From: Rhodococcus jostii NBRC 16295
GTDB lineage: Bacteria; Actinomycetota; Actinomycetes; Mycobacteriales; Mycobacteriaceae
NCBI RefSeq assembly: GCF_001894825.1
Contig: NZ_BCWY01000027.1
Location: 50,250-114,249, forward strand
Length of the DNA stretch: 64,000 bases
Direction: 5' to 3'
Each line of letters begins with the position of its first letter. The first letter of the stretch is position 1. The notes below the pieces were generated by a model. That model worked only from the letters and a program-made list of their open reading frames with translations. It made no database searches and had not been told where the DNA came from. This document shows positions 33,264-41,790 of the stretch, one piece after another. A program made the translations under genes and the position numbers.

Positions 33264-34067
33264 TCACACCGACGCGAGGAACGGCTCGACGGCCGCGAGC
33301 ACCTCGGTGCTCGCGGCCACGGCCGTCGAATGGTCGAAACCGGGCAGGATCGTGAGCGACGCACCGGGAATCAGCGCCGCCACCCGCTCAGTGTCGCCGA
33401 TCCGCTCGGCGTCGTTCGAGCCGACGAACAACAGGGTGGGGACGGCGATTCCACGCAGGACGTCGTCGTCCACCCCCGGCTCCACACCGGACCGCCGCAT
33501 GTAGGCGGCGAGGGCCTTCGCGTCGTTCGCCGTGAACGCGGCCCGCGTGCCGGCGTCGATCGGCCACGAACGCCGGGCATTCCACCCTTCGAGGAACGCA
33601 TCCATCCCGTCCCGATCGAGGACGTCGATGCAGCCCGGGAAGAACAATCGGTCGAACGCCCCGGACTGCGGTCGGCTGCTGCCGCCGCCGATGATCAGGC
33701 TCTCCAGTCGCTCGGGCGCCCCGACCGCCAACGCCAGCGCCACCCGCCCGCCGAGCGAGTACCCCAGCACGTGTGCGCTGGGAAGCTCCAGGTGGTCGAG
33801 GACCGCCAGGATGTCACCGCTGACCAAGTCCATGGCGTACGCGTCCTCGTCGTACGGCTTGTCGCTGCGCCCGTGGCCCCGCAGATCGACCAGGATCAGC
33901 CGGTACCGGTCCCGCAGCGCGGCGACGTAACCGAATCCGCGCCAGATCGCGTGGGACAGAGCCGTGCCGTGAAGGAGAACCAGGGGCTCCCCGTCGCCGA
34001 CGGTCTTGTACGCGATCCGGACGCCGTCGACGGGATTGGTAGCGTGCTGCACCCGCACAGTGTGCAT
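33264..34067 (-). CDS. Alpha/beta-hydrolase
   Basis: The 267-residue protein is an alpha/beta-hydrolase close to 3-oxoadipate enol-lactonase-like enzymes. The oxyanion segment is LVLLHGTALSHAIW, then DLRGHGRSDKP, the nucleophile elbow LGYSLGGRVALALA, the acid region LFVGSNDAERIGD and the His in PGFDHSTAVA. The substrate is not determinable. The start is ATG 34067, or GTG 34070 one codon earlier. It follows the aldo/keto reductase gene with a gap of only 3 bases and so is part of the MerR-AKR-hydrolase operon. Confidence 0.88.
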   Translation of the reverse strand: MHTVRVQHATNPVDGVRIAYKTVGDGEPLVLLHGTALSHAIWRGFGYVAALRDRYRLILVDLRGHGRSDKPYDEDAYAMDLVSGDILAVLDHLELPSAHVLGYSLGGRVALALAVGAPERLESLIIGGGSSRPQSGAFDRLFFPGCIDVLDRDGMDAFLEGWNARRSWPIDAGTRAAFTANDAKALAAYMRRSGVEPGVDDDVLRGIAVPTLLFVGSNDAERIGDTERVAALIPGASLTILPGFDHSTAVAASTEVLAAVEPFLASV

Positions 34068-34070
34068 CAC

Positions 34071-35084
34071 TCAGACGTCGCGGCCCTCCGATACCCACTG
34101 CAGATCCTCCGAACGCGCACCCTCCACGTGGTCCCGGGCCGAATTCAGCACAGCCAGTTGCGCCGCATCGAGTTCGATACCGAGAGCACCGGCGTTCTCC
34201 GTCACCCGTTCCGCACTACGGGTTCCGGGGATGGGCACGACCGGCAGTCCGAACGCGCGGCCCTGCGCGTAGAGCCACGCCAGCGCAACCTGTGCGGGGG
34301 TGGCACCCAGTTCGCCTGCGACCGAATTCACCGCGTCGACCACCCTGAGGTTCCGCTGCAGCGCGCCCTCCGCGAACCGGGGAAGAGTCCGTCGGAAGTC
34401 GTTGGGCGCCAGAGTGTCGACGTCGGTGACGGTCCCGGTGAGGAACCCCCGGCCGAGCGGCGAGTAGGGGACGAACCCGACACCGAGCGCGGCCGCGGCC
34501 GGCACGATTCGCGCCTCGACGTCGCGGCTCCAGACGCTCCATTCCGACTGGATCGCCGTGATGGGATGCACCGTGTGCGCGGCCGCCAGTTCCCCGGCCG
34601 TCACCTCCGACAGCCCGAGATGCCGCACCTTGCCCGCCGTCACCAGTTCGGCCATTGCCGCGACGGTGTCCTCGATCGGAACCGACGGGTCGGGGCGGTG
34701 CAGGTAGTACAGGTCGATGGTGTCGATACCGAGCCGGCGCAGGCTCGCGTCCACCGCCTCGTGGACGTAGGCGCGGTCGCCGCGCGTCGAGGCGCCACCC
34801 TCACTCCGCTTCCTCGGATCCCCCAGAATCCCGAACTTGGTTGCCAGCGTGACTTCCCCCCGCCGGTCCTTCAGCAACTGCGCGATCAACCGCTCGTTGT
34901 CGCCCGCCCCGTACACGTCGGCGGTGTCGAGGAAACTCACTCCGAGATCCACCGCGTGATGCAGTGTCGCGAGCGCCTTTTCCGGCTCGATCCCGCCGTA
35001 GACGGGTGTGAGAGCCATTCCTCCGAAACCCATGTCGGAGACGGTGAGCGAGTCACCCAGGGTTGTCGTACCGATGGCGGTCAT
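34071..35084 (-). CDS. Aldo/keto reductase
   Basis: The 337-residue protein is an NADPH-dependent aldo/keto reductase of the AKR13/YajO-like group. The catalytic tetrad residues are seen in FLDTADVYGAGDNERL (Asp, Tyr), LATKFG (Lys) and YYLHRPDP (His). The C-terminal cofactor loop is VPIPGTRSAERVTENAGAL. It reduces aldehydes or ketones, and the physiological substrate is unknown. ATG 35084 follows GAGGAGA and overlaps the MerR stop by four bases (ATGA). Control by the MerR protein through the promoter at 35519-35549 is likely. Confidence 0.92.
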   Translation of the reverse strand: MTAIGTTTLGDSLTVSDMGFGGMALTPVYGGIEPEKALATLHHAVDLGVSFLDTADVYGAGDNERLIAQLLKDRRGEVTLATKFGILGDPRKRSEGGASTRGDRAYVHEAVDASLRRLGIDTIDLYYLHRPDPSVPIEDTVAAMAELVTAGKVRHLGLSEVTAGELAAAHTVHPITAIQSEWSVWSRDVEARIVPAAAALGVGFVPYSPLGRGFLTGTVTDVDTLAPNDFRRTLPRFAEGALQRNLRVVDAVNSVAGELGATPAQVALAWLYAQGRAFGLPVVPIPGTRSAERVTENAGALGIELDAAQLAVLNSARDHVEGARSEDLQWVSEGRDV

Positions 35085-35512
35085 TCTTCTCCTCGTCGTT
35101 GTCGGGCACGGTCTTCGTCGGTCCCTGCGATGAGGGCCCGGTAGTGATCCACCTTGGTGTCGAGGGCCGCCAGAGCGTCGTCGAGCCTCGCCTGCTGGGC
35201 GAGGATGCGTTCGCGATGCGCGAGCAGCAACGACAACCGCCGCTCGTGGGTCTCGGCGCCCCCGGCCAGCAGCACCGCGAAACGCTGCATGTCACTGGTC
35301 GGCATGCCTGTGGTCCGCAGTTTCACCAGCAGTTCGATCAGCCGCACGTCCCGCTCGCTGTAGCGGCGGCGACGGTCCGAACCCCGCGCGATCCGGGGGA
35401 TCATCCCCTCACGCTCGTACCAGCGCAGGGTGTCCTGCGTGAGGCCCGTGATCGCCGCGACCTCCGAGATGCTCACGAACGCTCCGAGCGACTGCTCCAA
35501 CTGGGTGGCCAT
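35081..35512 (-). CDS. MerR family transcriptional regulator
   Basis: The 143-residue protein begins at ATG 35512, after which the winged helix appears at once (VSISEVAAITGLTQDTLRWYEREGMIPRIARGSDRRRRY). A dimerisation coiled coil follows (residues 80-130, HERRLSLLLAHRERILAQQARLDD) with no metal-binding cysteines. The absence of cysteines points to the non-metal group (AdhR/NmlR-like) that responds to aldehydes or electrophiles. It is the first gene of an operon with an aldo/keto reductase and a hydrolase. Its promoter has the 19-bp spacer and central dyad typical of MerR activation. Confidence 0.9.
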   Translation of the reverse strand: MATQLEQSLGAFVSISEVAAITGLTQDTLRWYEREGMIPRIARGSDRRRRYSERDVRLIELLVKLRTTGMPTSDMQRFAVLLAGGAETHERRLSLLLAHRERILAQQARLDDALAALDTKVDHYRALIAGTDEDRARQRRGEE

Positions 35513-35518
35513 GACTGA

Positions 35519-35549
35519 ACCGTACGACCTGGAGTGCACTCCAACGCAA
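35519..35549 (-). promoter_or_regulatory. MerR-type promoter with 19-bp spacer and central dyad
   Basis: On the minus strand a -35-like TTGCGT (35544-35549) and a -10-like TACGGT (35519-35524) are separated by 19 bases. The perfect palindrome TGGAGTGCACTCCA (35530-35543) fills most of the spacer. This over-long spacer with a central dyad is the hallmark of promoters that MerR proteins activate by DNA distortion. Confidence 0.65.
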
Positions 35550-35723
35550 GAGCCAGGCGACTCCGCACCCTTCCTGCGTCGCAGAGAGGTCGCAGCTGAC
35601 CGGCTTTCCTTTCGAGTGCTGCGCGGGTTGCCCGTGTCTTTGAACACCGAGGTGACGTGACGGGGATCGTGCGGTCACGAAGTACCGAATTCACGTCCGG
35701 TCCCTCGGCGGGCCAGGCGAGTC

Positions 35724-35981
35724 GTGGGCGTGGTGGGCGTGGTGGGCGTGAGCAACGGGTCGGACGGCTCGAACATGCACGCGTTGATCGCCGCCACCTG
35801 TCTCGGCTACGGAATCTTCCGCGACACCAACGCCAGGGACCCGGGCATCACGGTCGACGAACTCGACGAACTCGACGAACTCGACGAACTCGACGAACGC
35901 GCCGGAGCTGTGTCCGGCCAGATCCTCGACGGACTGCAGAACGCTGACACCCCGGCACACGCCTACCGGTCCGGCGAATGA
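35724..35981 (+). CDS. Short hypothetical protein with a Asp-Glu-Leu repeat
   Basis: An 85-codon frame starts at GTG. An internal ATG at 35775 would give 68 residues. It contains five tandem copies of the 9-base unit GACGAACTC, giving a DELDELDELDE stretch, and a second short tandem repeat (GTGGTGGGC) at the 5' end. No domain is recognisable and the ribosome site is poor. It may be a real small protein or a decayed remnant. The repeat makes length variation between strains likely. Confidence 0.35.
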   Translation: MGVVGVVGVSNGSDGSNMHALIAATCLGYGIFRDTNARDPGITVDELDELDELDELDERAGAVSGQILDGLQNADTPAHAYRSGE

Positions 35982-36013
35982 TGTCGAGTGATCGGGCAAG
36001 TCACCTGTTTCCC

Positions 36014-37441
36014 TCACACTCCGGGACGATGCTCTCGCGTGTAGTCCCACGGTCGCAGCTGTTCGACGGCCTTGCCGACCCGGAAGACGGTGGCGTCGTC
36101 GTAGGTGTGCCCGACGATCTGCACCCCGGTGGGAACACCGGACGACGCGTGACCGCTGGGGACGGCCAGGACCGGACACCGGTTGTTGATGTTGAACGGG
36201 AGGGTGAGTAACGCCTCCGCGGCGTGATCGAGCCGCTGACCGGCGACGACGATCCCGTCGAGCATGTCGTCCTCCGCAGGATAGGCCGATACACCGGAGG
36301 TGGGGCACAGCAGGGCATCGAACCCGGACATCGCCTCGGCGAGCTGTCGGTGCATCCGGGTCTCGATCCGCAACCCGTCGACGAAGGTGACCCCCGTGCG
36401 GGCGCTCGCGGCTCGGGTCGCGAAGGCGCGGGTGTAGGGGGCGAGAAGGTCCTCGTGTCCGGCGGCGATCTGCGCAACGATCGCACCCATGATAGTGCCG
36501 AAATGGGTTGTCACTGCCAGTCGGATTTCCTCGGCGGTCCAGGGCAGCTCGATTTCCTCGACGATCGCGCCGGCGTTCTCGAGCGCACGTGCCACCGCGC
36601 GGGTGTTGGCCTCGATCTCCGGTTCCACCACGAAGCAGCCCAGCCGGATGCTCAATGCCAAGCGCATGCCCTCGACCGAGGGGTACTCGGTGGGCAACGT
36701 TATCGCAGGACGTAGTGACGTGTGGTCACGGACGTCCGGCCCGATGAGCGTGTTCGCCAACAGGATCGTGTCGTCGACGGTACGTGCCATGGGACCGTCG
36801 CCTCGATAGAAGTCCATGCTCATCGGGGGCACCCCGGGGATACGTCCGTACGGGGCTTTGTATCCGACGGTCCCGGTGAACGCTGCCGGAGCCCGGGTCG
36901 AGCCGCCGATGTCCGACGCGGTCGCCAGAGGGGTAGTTCCGGCGGCCAGCGCAGCGGCGGAGCCGCCGGAGGATCCGCCTGGGCTGTAGGCGAGGTTCCA
37001 GGGGTTGCGGGTCACGCCCCACATCGGGGTGTGGGTGAACCCTGCGACGCTGAATTCGGGGGTGGTGGTGCGGGCGTGGATGATGCCGCCGGCGGCGTGG
37101 ATTCGTTCGATCACCGGCGCGCTCTCGGTCGCGACAACATCCTTGTTCACCAGCGAGCCCTCGGTGAGGGATCGTCCGGCGATGGCGTGCTTCTCCTTGG
37201 CCGCCACCGGAATGCCCTCCAGCGCACGCGGCGCCGGGCCGCGTCCGAGATAGCGCTGCTCGGCTTCCTTGGCTTGTACGAGTGCCTCGTCGAAGAGTTG
37301 CTCACAGAACGCGTTCACCTGGGGTTCGACCTGCTCGGCACGGTCGACGAGGGCGTGCATCAGCTCGACCGGGGACAGTTCGCGCGTCTCGAACAGTGTG
37401 CGCGCTGCGGTGGCGCTGAGGTACGGGAGATCGGTGGTCAT
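36014..37441 (-). CDS. Amidase (amidase signature family)
   Basis: The 475-residue enzyme has the Ser-cisSer-Lys triad of the amidase signature family. The Lys lies in VAAKEKHAIAG near residue 80, the cis-Ser in the Gly/Ser-rich GGSSGGSAAALAAG near residue 155, and the nucleophile in DIGGSTRAPAAFTG near residue 180. It hydrolyses a carboxamide to acid and ammonia. The ATG start at 37441 follows GGAAAGGCGAG. It is the last gene of the minus-strand set MFS, M20 peptidase, amidase, opposite an AsnC-type regulator. The set would import and break down an amide-linked compound (inference). Confidence 0.92.
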   Translation of the reverse strand: MTTDLPYLSATAARTLFETRELSPVELMHALVDRAEQVEPQVNAFCEQLFDEALVQAKEAEQRYLGRGPAPRALEGIPVAAKEKHAIAGRSLTEGSLVNKDVVATESAPVIERIHAAGGIIHARTTTPEFSVAGFTHTPMWGVTRNPWNLAYSPGGSSGGSAAALAAGTTPLATASDIGGSTRAPAAFTGTVGYKAPYGRIPGVPPMSMDFYRGDGPMARTVDDTILLANTLIGPDVRDHTSLRPAITLPTEYPSVEGMRLALSIRLGCFVVEPEIEANTRAVARALENAGAIVEEIELPWTAEEIRLAVTTHFGTIMGAIVAQIAAGHEDLLAPYTRAFATRAASARTGVTFVDGLRIETRMHRQLAEAMSGFDALLCPTSGVSAYPAEDDMLDGIVVAGQRLDHAAEALLTLPFNINNRCPVLAVPSGHASSGVPTGVQIVGHTYDDATVFRVGKAVEQLRPWDYTREHRPGV

Positions 37442-37493
37442 GGTTTCTCGCCTTTCCTGAAAGGAGGGGTTGTCGAAGCTGTGTGGCGCAGCA

Positions 37494-38750
37494 TCAGCGG
37501 GACGCAGCGTGCGGTGAACGCTCCGTGGCGAGCACGTGCGTCGCCGCCGCGTGCATGGCTGTGGCCGCGGCAGGCAGCACGGACTCCGGGTCGGGCGCGA
37601 ACCGTGGTGAGTGGTTCGGTGGGATTCCGGCCGGCAGTTGCCCCGCTGCCAGGGCCGCGAGATCCGCTTCACCGAAGCGCTCGTGTTCGATCCCGCCGAT
37701 GTGCCAGAACACCGAAGGACACCGCGCCGCGGTCCCGAGTGCGCCGAAGTCCTCGCTGCCGGTCAGCGGATTGGGCAGGCGATGCACGGGCATCCCGGCC
37801 TCGGCGATTGTCCGCAGCACGGCCCCGGTCGCCTCCGGCGTGTTGACGGTCAACGGAAAGCTGTTGAACTCCTCGATTTCCGGAGAATTCGGTGCATCGG
37901 CAGCGGCCGCCTCCGCTTCGGCCAGTCGCCTGATCGCCGTCAGCATCCGCTCGCGCGACGCCGGTGTGAACGTCCTGAGGCTGAGGAGCAACTCTGCATC
38001 GTCGGCGATGATGTTCGCGGCTGTGCCCGCATGCAATGCACCGGTGGTGAGCACCGGCGCCGGCCGAGCGGAGGCCTCACGGGCGGCGAGCGTCTGGAAA
38101 CGCAGTGCCAGTGAGGCGGCCATCAGCAACGGGTCGACCGCCGTGTGTGGCGTCGACGCGTGCCCACCGCGCCCGAACAGTTTCACTCGGATGCTGTCAG
38201 ACGCGGCCATCACAGCACCCTCGCGGGAGACGACGACGCCCGCGGGCAACGGCGCTACGTGCTGGCCCAGGCAGATCGCCGGCGTCGGAAACCGTTCGAA
38301 CAGGCCGTCGTCCAGCATGGCCCGCGCACCCTGCCCCGTCTCCTCTGCGGGCTGGAACACTGCCAGAACCGTGCCGTCGATCGCCGGGGCGCCGGCGAGT
38401 TGCGCGCACACCGCCAGGAGCGCAGCGACGTGCACGTCGTGTCCGCATGCATGCATGACCCCGGGCACCGTCGACGCGTAGTCCATGCCCGTGTCTTCCT
38501 GCACGGGTAGGGCGTCCATATCTGCGCGCAGGAGAACCACCGGCCCGGGGCCTCCCCGCAGAACACCGACGACGCCGGTGCCACCGACGCGCTCGGTCAC
38601 CTCCCAGCCGCCGAGGCCGCGCATCTCATGTGCCACGAGATCCGCGGTGCGGTACTCGCACGCTGAAAGCTCGGGGTGCGCATGGAGTTCGGTGTAGACA
38701 TCCCGCCAATGGGCGCGCTGTGCTACATCAGTCGACAGTGGAGTGTGCAT
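37494..38750 (-). CDS. M20D family amidohydrolase (N-acyl amino acid hydrolase type)
   Basis: The 418-residue metallohydrolase resembles hippurate hydrolase and auxin-conjugate hydrolases. Motifs in order are ELHAHPELS near residue 20, LLRADMDALPVQED, the metal-ligand HACGHDVHVAALL, the catalytic EETGQGA and NPLTGSEDFGAL near the C-terminus. The dimerisation domain lies between. It should hydrolyse N-acyl amino acids. ATG 38750 follows GAGGAAAC and lies inside the end of the upstream MFS gene (overlap of 23 bases), so translation is coupled. The amidase follows 52 bases later. Confidence 0.92.
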   Translation of the reverse strand: MHTPLSTDVAQRAHWRDVYTELHAHPELSACEYRTADLVAHEMRGLGGWEVTERVGGTGVVGVLRGGPGPVVLLRADMDALPVQEDTGMDYASTVPGVMHACGHDVHVAALLAVCAQLAGAPAIDGTVLAVFQPAEETGQGARAMLDDGLFERFPTPAICLGQHVAPLPAGVVVSREGAVMAASDSIRVKLFGRGGHASTPHTAVDPLLMAASLALRFQTLAAREASARPAPVLTTGALHAGTAANIIADDAELLLSLRTFTPASRERMLTAIRRLAEAEAAAADAPNSPEIEEFNSFPLTVNTPEATGAVLRTIAEAGMPVHRLPNPLTGSEDFGALGTAARCPSVFWHIGGIEHERFGEADLAALAAGQLPAGIPPNHSPRFAPDPESVLPAAATAMHAAATHVLATERSPHAASR

Positions 38751-39990
38751 GGGTTTCCTCTCGGTCGGCGGTGCGGTCGAGCCGGACGGCGGCGAGCATG
38801 CGCTCGGTGGTTTGGGGTGCGGCGAGAACGGCGAGGATCGCGATGAGCGGGCCGACGGCCAGCGCACCGAAAGCGGTGGTCCAGGACGCGGCGTCGACGA
38901 TCGCGCCGAAGGCCAAGGGTGCCGCGATGCCGGCGACCATGCCGCCGAACAAGATCATCGACGACGCGGCCCCGGAAACCGAAGCTGGGAGGCTGCGCAG
39001 CGGCACCGCGAACGCGGGCATGTAGCACAGTGCACTGATGCCGCTGAGCAGGGTCCCGACGATGACGAACATGGTTACCGAGTTCGTGTGGGGCAGGACG
39101 ATCACGAGTGCGGCACTGACGATCATCGCGGGGACGATGATGCGGCGGGGTCTTCCTTCCCACCGGTCCGACAAACGGCCGCCGACGATCACGGCGACGG
39201 CGGCCACGAGGGTGGGGGCGATCGAGAGCAGGCCCGCGGTGCCGATCGAAACGCCCCGCTCCTCGTTGAGATACGAGACGGTCCAGGAGCCGATGCCCCA
39301 CACGATCACGTCGTATCCGAAGAACACCAGCGCGAAACACCACATCGCGGGCGCTCGGAGCACGATCCCCACGCCAATCGAACTGCTGCTTCGGTGTGCC
39401 GTGGCAGCGTCGAGTGCGGACACGTCCGCGGGCAGTGCCTCGGGCATCCAACGCTTGATCGCGACTACGACCACGACCCCTAGGACGGCGATGACGGCGA
39501 ACATCGGCCGCCATCCCCACAGCGGCAACAGAATCGACGCGATGATCGCGGCGGCGAACGAGCCGAAGGCGTTCGAACTCAGCATCCACCCGTTGGCTGT
39601 CATCCGCTGCTCGGGCACGCTGCGTTCCGACAACAGCTTGATCGCGGCTGCGGGAAAGACGCCTTGCGCGAAGCCGAACAGCAGCCGGATCGCCAGCAGT
39701 GCGCCGAACGACCAGGCGATCGCCGTGAGCCCGGTGAACAGGGACCACGCGATGAGACCCGCGAGGGCGATACGCACAGCGCCGAAACGATCGGCGAGCA
39801 GCCCCCCCGGGATCTGCGACAGTGCGTAGGCGACGAAGAACGCCGACACGATCAGGCCGCGCTCCCCGTAGTCGAGTGCGAATTCCGCACCGATCCCGGG
39901 CAACGCGAGATTGATGACGAGTCGGTCGATGTAGTCGACCGCCCACGCCGCGAAGAGCAGTAGCACGGTGATGCGAGTGGAACGCAGCAC
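38728..39990 (-). CDS. MFS transporter (anion:cation symporter-like)
   Basis: The 420-residue protein has about 12 membrane helices and the first-half MFS motif YALSQIPGGLLADRFGAVRIAL. The early segment VDYIDRLVINLALPGIG is typical of the ACS group (galactonate, phthalate and tartrate transporters). The start is GTG 39990 after GAGGAGATTT. It is the first gene of the operon with the M20 hydrolase and amidase and presumably imports their substrate. The divergent AsnC regulator starts 46 bases away, so the shared intergenic region must hold both promoters. Confidence 0.9.
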   Translation of the reverse strand: MLRSTRITVLLLFAAWAVDYIDRLVINLALPGIGAEFALDYGERGLIVSAFFVAYALSQIPGGLLADRFGAVRIALAGLIAWSLFTGLTAIAWSFGALLAIRLLFGFAQGVFPAAAIKLLSERSVPEQRMTANGWMLSSNAFGSFAAAIIASILLPLWGWRPMFAVIAVLGVVVVVAIKRWMPEALPADVSALDAATAHRSSSSIGVGIVLRAPAMWCFALVFFGYDVIVWGIGSWTVSYLNEERGVSIGTAGLLSIAPTLVAAVAVIVGGRLSDRWEGRPRRIIVPAMIVSAALVIVLPHTNSVTMFVIVGTLLSGISALCYMPAFAVPLRSLPASVSGAASSMILFGGMVAGIAAPLAFGAIVDAASWTTAFGALAVGPLIAILAVLAAPQTTERMLAAVRLDRTADREETHAHSTVD

Positions 39991-40036
39991 GATAAATCTC
40001 CTCACAAGACGAGCTCGATGGGTGGGATGACTCACA

Positions 40037-41119
40037 ATGGACGGTGTGGCACTCGAAACCCCTCTCGCGCAGCATTCCGGCGCAGAACACCCCTTCTTGC
40101 TGGATTCCGGCGGCGCATCGTTCAGTGAGTTCGACCTGGCACTGCTCAACGCGCTCCAGATCAGCCCGCGCGGGTCCTGGTCCCAGATCGGCACCGCCCT
40201 CGGTGTGGACGCCACCACCGCCTCACGGCGCTGGCGCCAACTATCCGACGACGGACGTGCGTGGATCACCGCCTACCCGGTCGGCCAACGCCACACGAAC
40301 GCGTACGTGACGCTCGCGTGCACTCCCGAGGCCGTTCACCGCGTCGGTTCCACACTGTGCGGGCTGAACTGCGCTTATCAGGTCGAACGCACCGACGGCA
40401 CTGCGCAATACTTCGCCGCCGTCGCCACCGCCGGCCCCCAGGCCCTGGACGATCTGATTCACGACCATCTGAGCCGGATACCTGGCGTGGACTCGATTCG
40501 GGCAGAGCTGTGCCTGCACGTCTACCACGAAGGCAGCGGATGGCAGCCGCGGACGCTGGACAGTTCCCAACGCGCCCAGCTCACGACGCCATCCAGTGAT
40601 CCGTCCCCGGTACCGTTCAAGCCGTCCGACCGTCCGTTGCTGGACGCATTGAGCGCCGACGGCCGGTGCAGCTATGCAGAATTGGCGGACCGGTGCAGGG
40701 TCAGCGAGACGACCGTCAGGCGCAGGCTCGGCAAGCTCACGCGATCAGGTCAACTGGCCTTCCGATGTGACATGACCCAGCAGGCAGCAGGCTGGCCGCT
40801 CAATGCGATATTCGACGTCGATGCGGGTGCCGATCTCGACCGTGTGGGACGTGCTGTGTCCACCTGGCCCGAAATCAGGCTGTGCGCCGCGACCAGCGGA
40901 CGATACAACCTGATCGTGTACCTGTGGCTGCGCTCGGCGCAGGACTGTCGCCGCATCGAGGAACGGCTCGTCGCTCTGTCGGATCGCGTTCGAATCGACA
41001 GTCGTCGTGTGACACTCCGACCGCTCAAACGGATGGGGCGGTTGCTCGGCCCGCACGGCGCCGCAGTCGGCCACGTTCCCCTGGATGTGTGGCGCGGCAG
41101 TCTGCCGAGCTCGACATAG
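40037..41119 (+). CDS. Lrp/AsnC family regulator with two DNA-binding domains
   Basis: The 360-residue protein is twice the usual Lrp length and has two modules. Each has a helix-turn-helix (LLNALQISPRGSWSQIGTALGV near residue 40 and LLDALSADGRCSYAELADRC near residue 200) followed by a RAM-like ligand-binding domain. Such duplicated AsnC proteins are common in actinobacteria. It is divergent from the MFS-M20-amidase operon and is its most probable regulator, with an amino acid or acyl-amino acid as the likely effector. The ATG start lies in the short shared promoter region, with a weak ribosome site. Confidence 0.9.
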   Translation: MDGVALETPLAQHSGAEHPFLLDSGGASFSEFDLALLNALQISPRGSWSQIGTALGVDATTASRRWRQLSDDGRAWITAYPVGQRHTNAYVTLACTPEAVHRVGSTLCGLNCAYQVERTDGTAQYFAAVATAGPQALDDLIHDHLSRIPGVDSIRAELCLHVYHEGSGWQPRTLDSSQRAQLTTPSSDPSPVPFKPSDRPLLDALSADGRCSYAELADRCRVSETTVRRRLGKLTRSGQLAFRCDMTQQAAGWPLNAIFDVDAGADLDRVGRAVSTWPEIRLCAATSGRYNLIVYLWLRSAQDCRRIEERLVALSDRVRIDSRRVTLRPLKRMGRLLGPHGAAVGHVPLDVWRGSLPSST

Positions 41120-41145
41120 ACGAACAAGTCGCCCACCGCTCGCAC

Positions 41146-41187
41146 GCGATTTCCCCGCCAGGACTTGCGATTTCCCCGCCAGGACTT
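41146..41187. repeat. 21-bp perfect tandem repeat after the AsnC gene
   Basis: The unit GCGATTTCCCCGCCAGGACTT occurs twice without mismatch at 41146-41166 and 41167-41187, between the AsnC stop and the deaminase start. It contains no obvious dyad and may be a slippage duplication. It could vary between strains. Confidence 0.85.
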
Positions 41188-41252
41188 GCGGTTGACCAAC
41201 GGGCCATAGCGCGTCCGTTGCGGTGGCTGCGTCCCGGATGGAAGGTAGTGGC

Positions 41253-41732
41253 ATGTCGATTCCCCTGAACACCACGCGGACGGCGCTCGACCCCGACGAA
41301 CTGCTGGCCGTGGCGATCGCCGAAGCCGAACTCGGCAAGCGCGAGGGCGGAATACCGATCGGGGCCGCACTCTTCGCCGGCAACGGAACCCTGCTCGGCA
41401 GCGGCCGCAACCGACGGGTCCAGCACGGCGACCCGTCCGTGCACGGTGAAACGGACGCATTCCGGGCGGCCGGGCGCCAGCGCGACTACCGCTCGACGAC
41501 CATGGTGACGACCCTGTCACCCTGCTGGTACTGCAGCGGCCTCGTGCGGCAATTCAACATCGGCGCGATCATCGTGGGGGAGAGCGTCACGTTCACCGGC
41601 GGCCACGAATGGCTGCGCGCGAACGGCGTGGACGTGACCGTCCTGCGCGACCAGCACTGCATCGACCTCATGGCCGAATTCATCGAGAACCAACCCGAAC
41701 TCTGGAACGAGGACATCGGAGTAGCCGAATGA
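41253..41732 (+). CDS. Yeast-type cytosine deaminase / nucleoside deaminase family
   Basis: The 159-residue protein is a small zinc cytidine-deaminase-fold enzyme. Zinc ligands are H64 in VHGETDA and C91/C94 in LSPCWYC, with E66 as the proton shuttle. These positions and the C-terminal pattern HCIDLMAEFIENQPELWNEDIG closely parallel Saccharomyces Fcy1 (H62, E64, C91, C94 and a similar tail). Most bacteria use the unrelated CodA-type amidohydrolase for cytosine. Deamination of cytosine or a related base is inferred. The start is ATG 41253 after GGAAGG. It stands between the AsnC gene and a convergent ABC-F gene. Confidence 0.88.
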   Translation: MSIPLNTTRTALDPDELLAVAIAEAELGKREGGIPIGAALFAGNGTLLGSGRNRRVQHGDPSVHGETDAFRAAGRQRDYRSTTMVTTLSPCWYCSGLVRQFNIGAIIVGESVTFTGGHEWLRANGVDVTVLRDQHCIDLMAEFIENQPELWNEDIGVAE

Positions 41733-41750
41733 TCGGCGCCTCCGGCGCTC

Positions 41751-41790
41751 GTGCGCCTTTCTGGTAGCCGGGACTACCCGAATGGCGCAC
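41751..41790. terminator. Long bidirectional hairpin between deaminase and ABC-F genes
   Basis: GTGCGCCTTTCTGGTAG pairs with the complement of 41774-41790 at 15 of 17 positions around a 6-base loop. The right arm encodes the last codons and TAG stop of the ABC-F gene (APFG then stop). It is preceded by the mini-hairpin GCGCCTCCGGCGC at 41736-41748. Confidence 0.7.
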
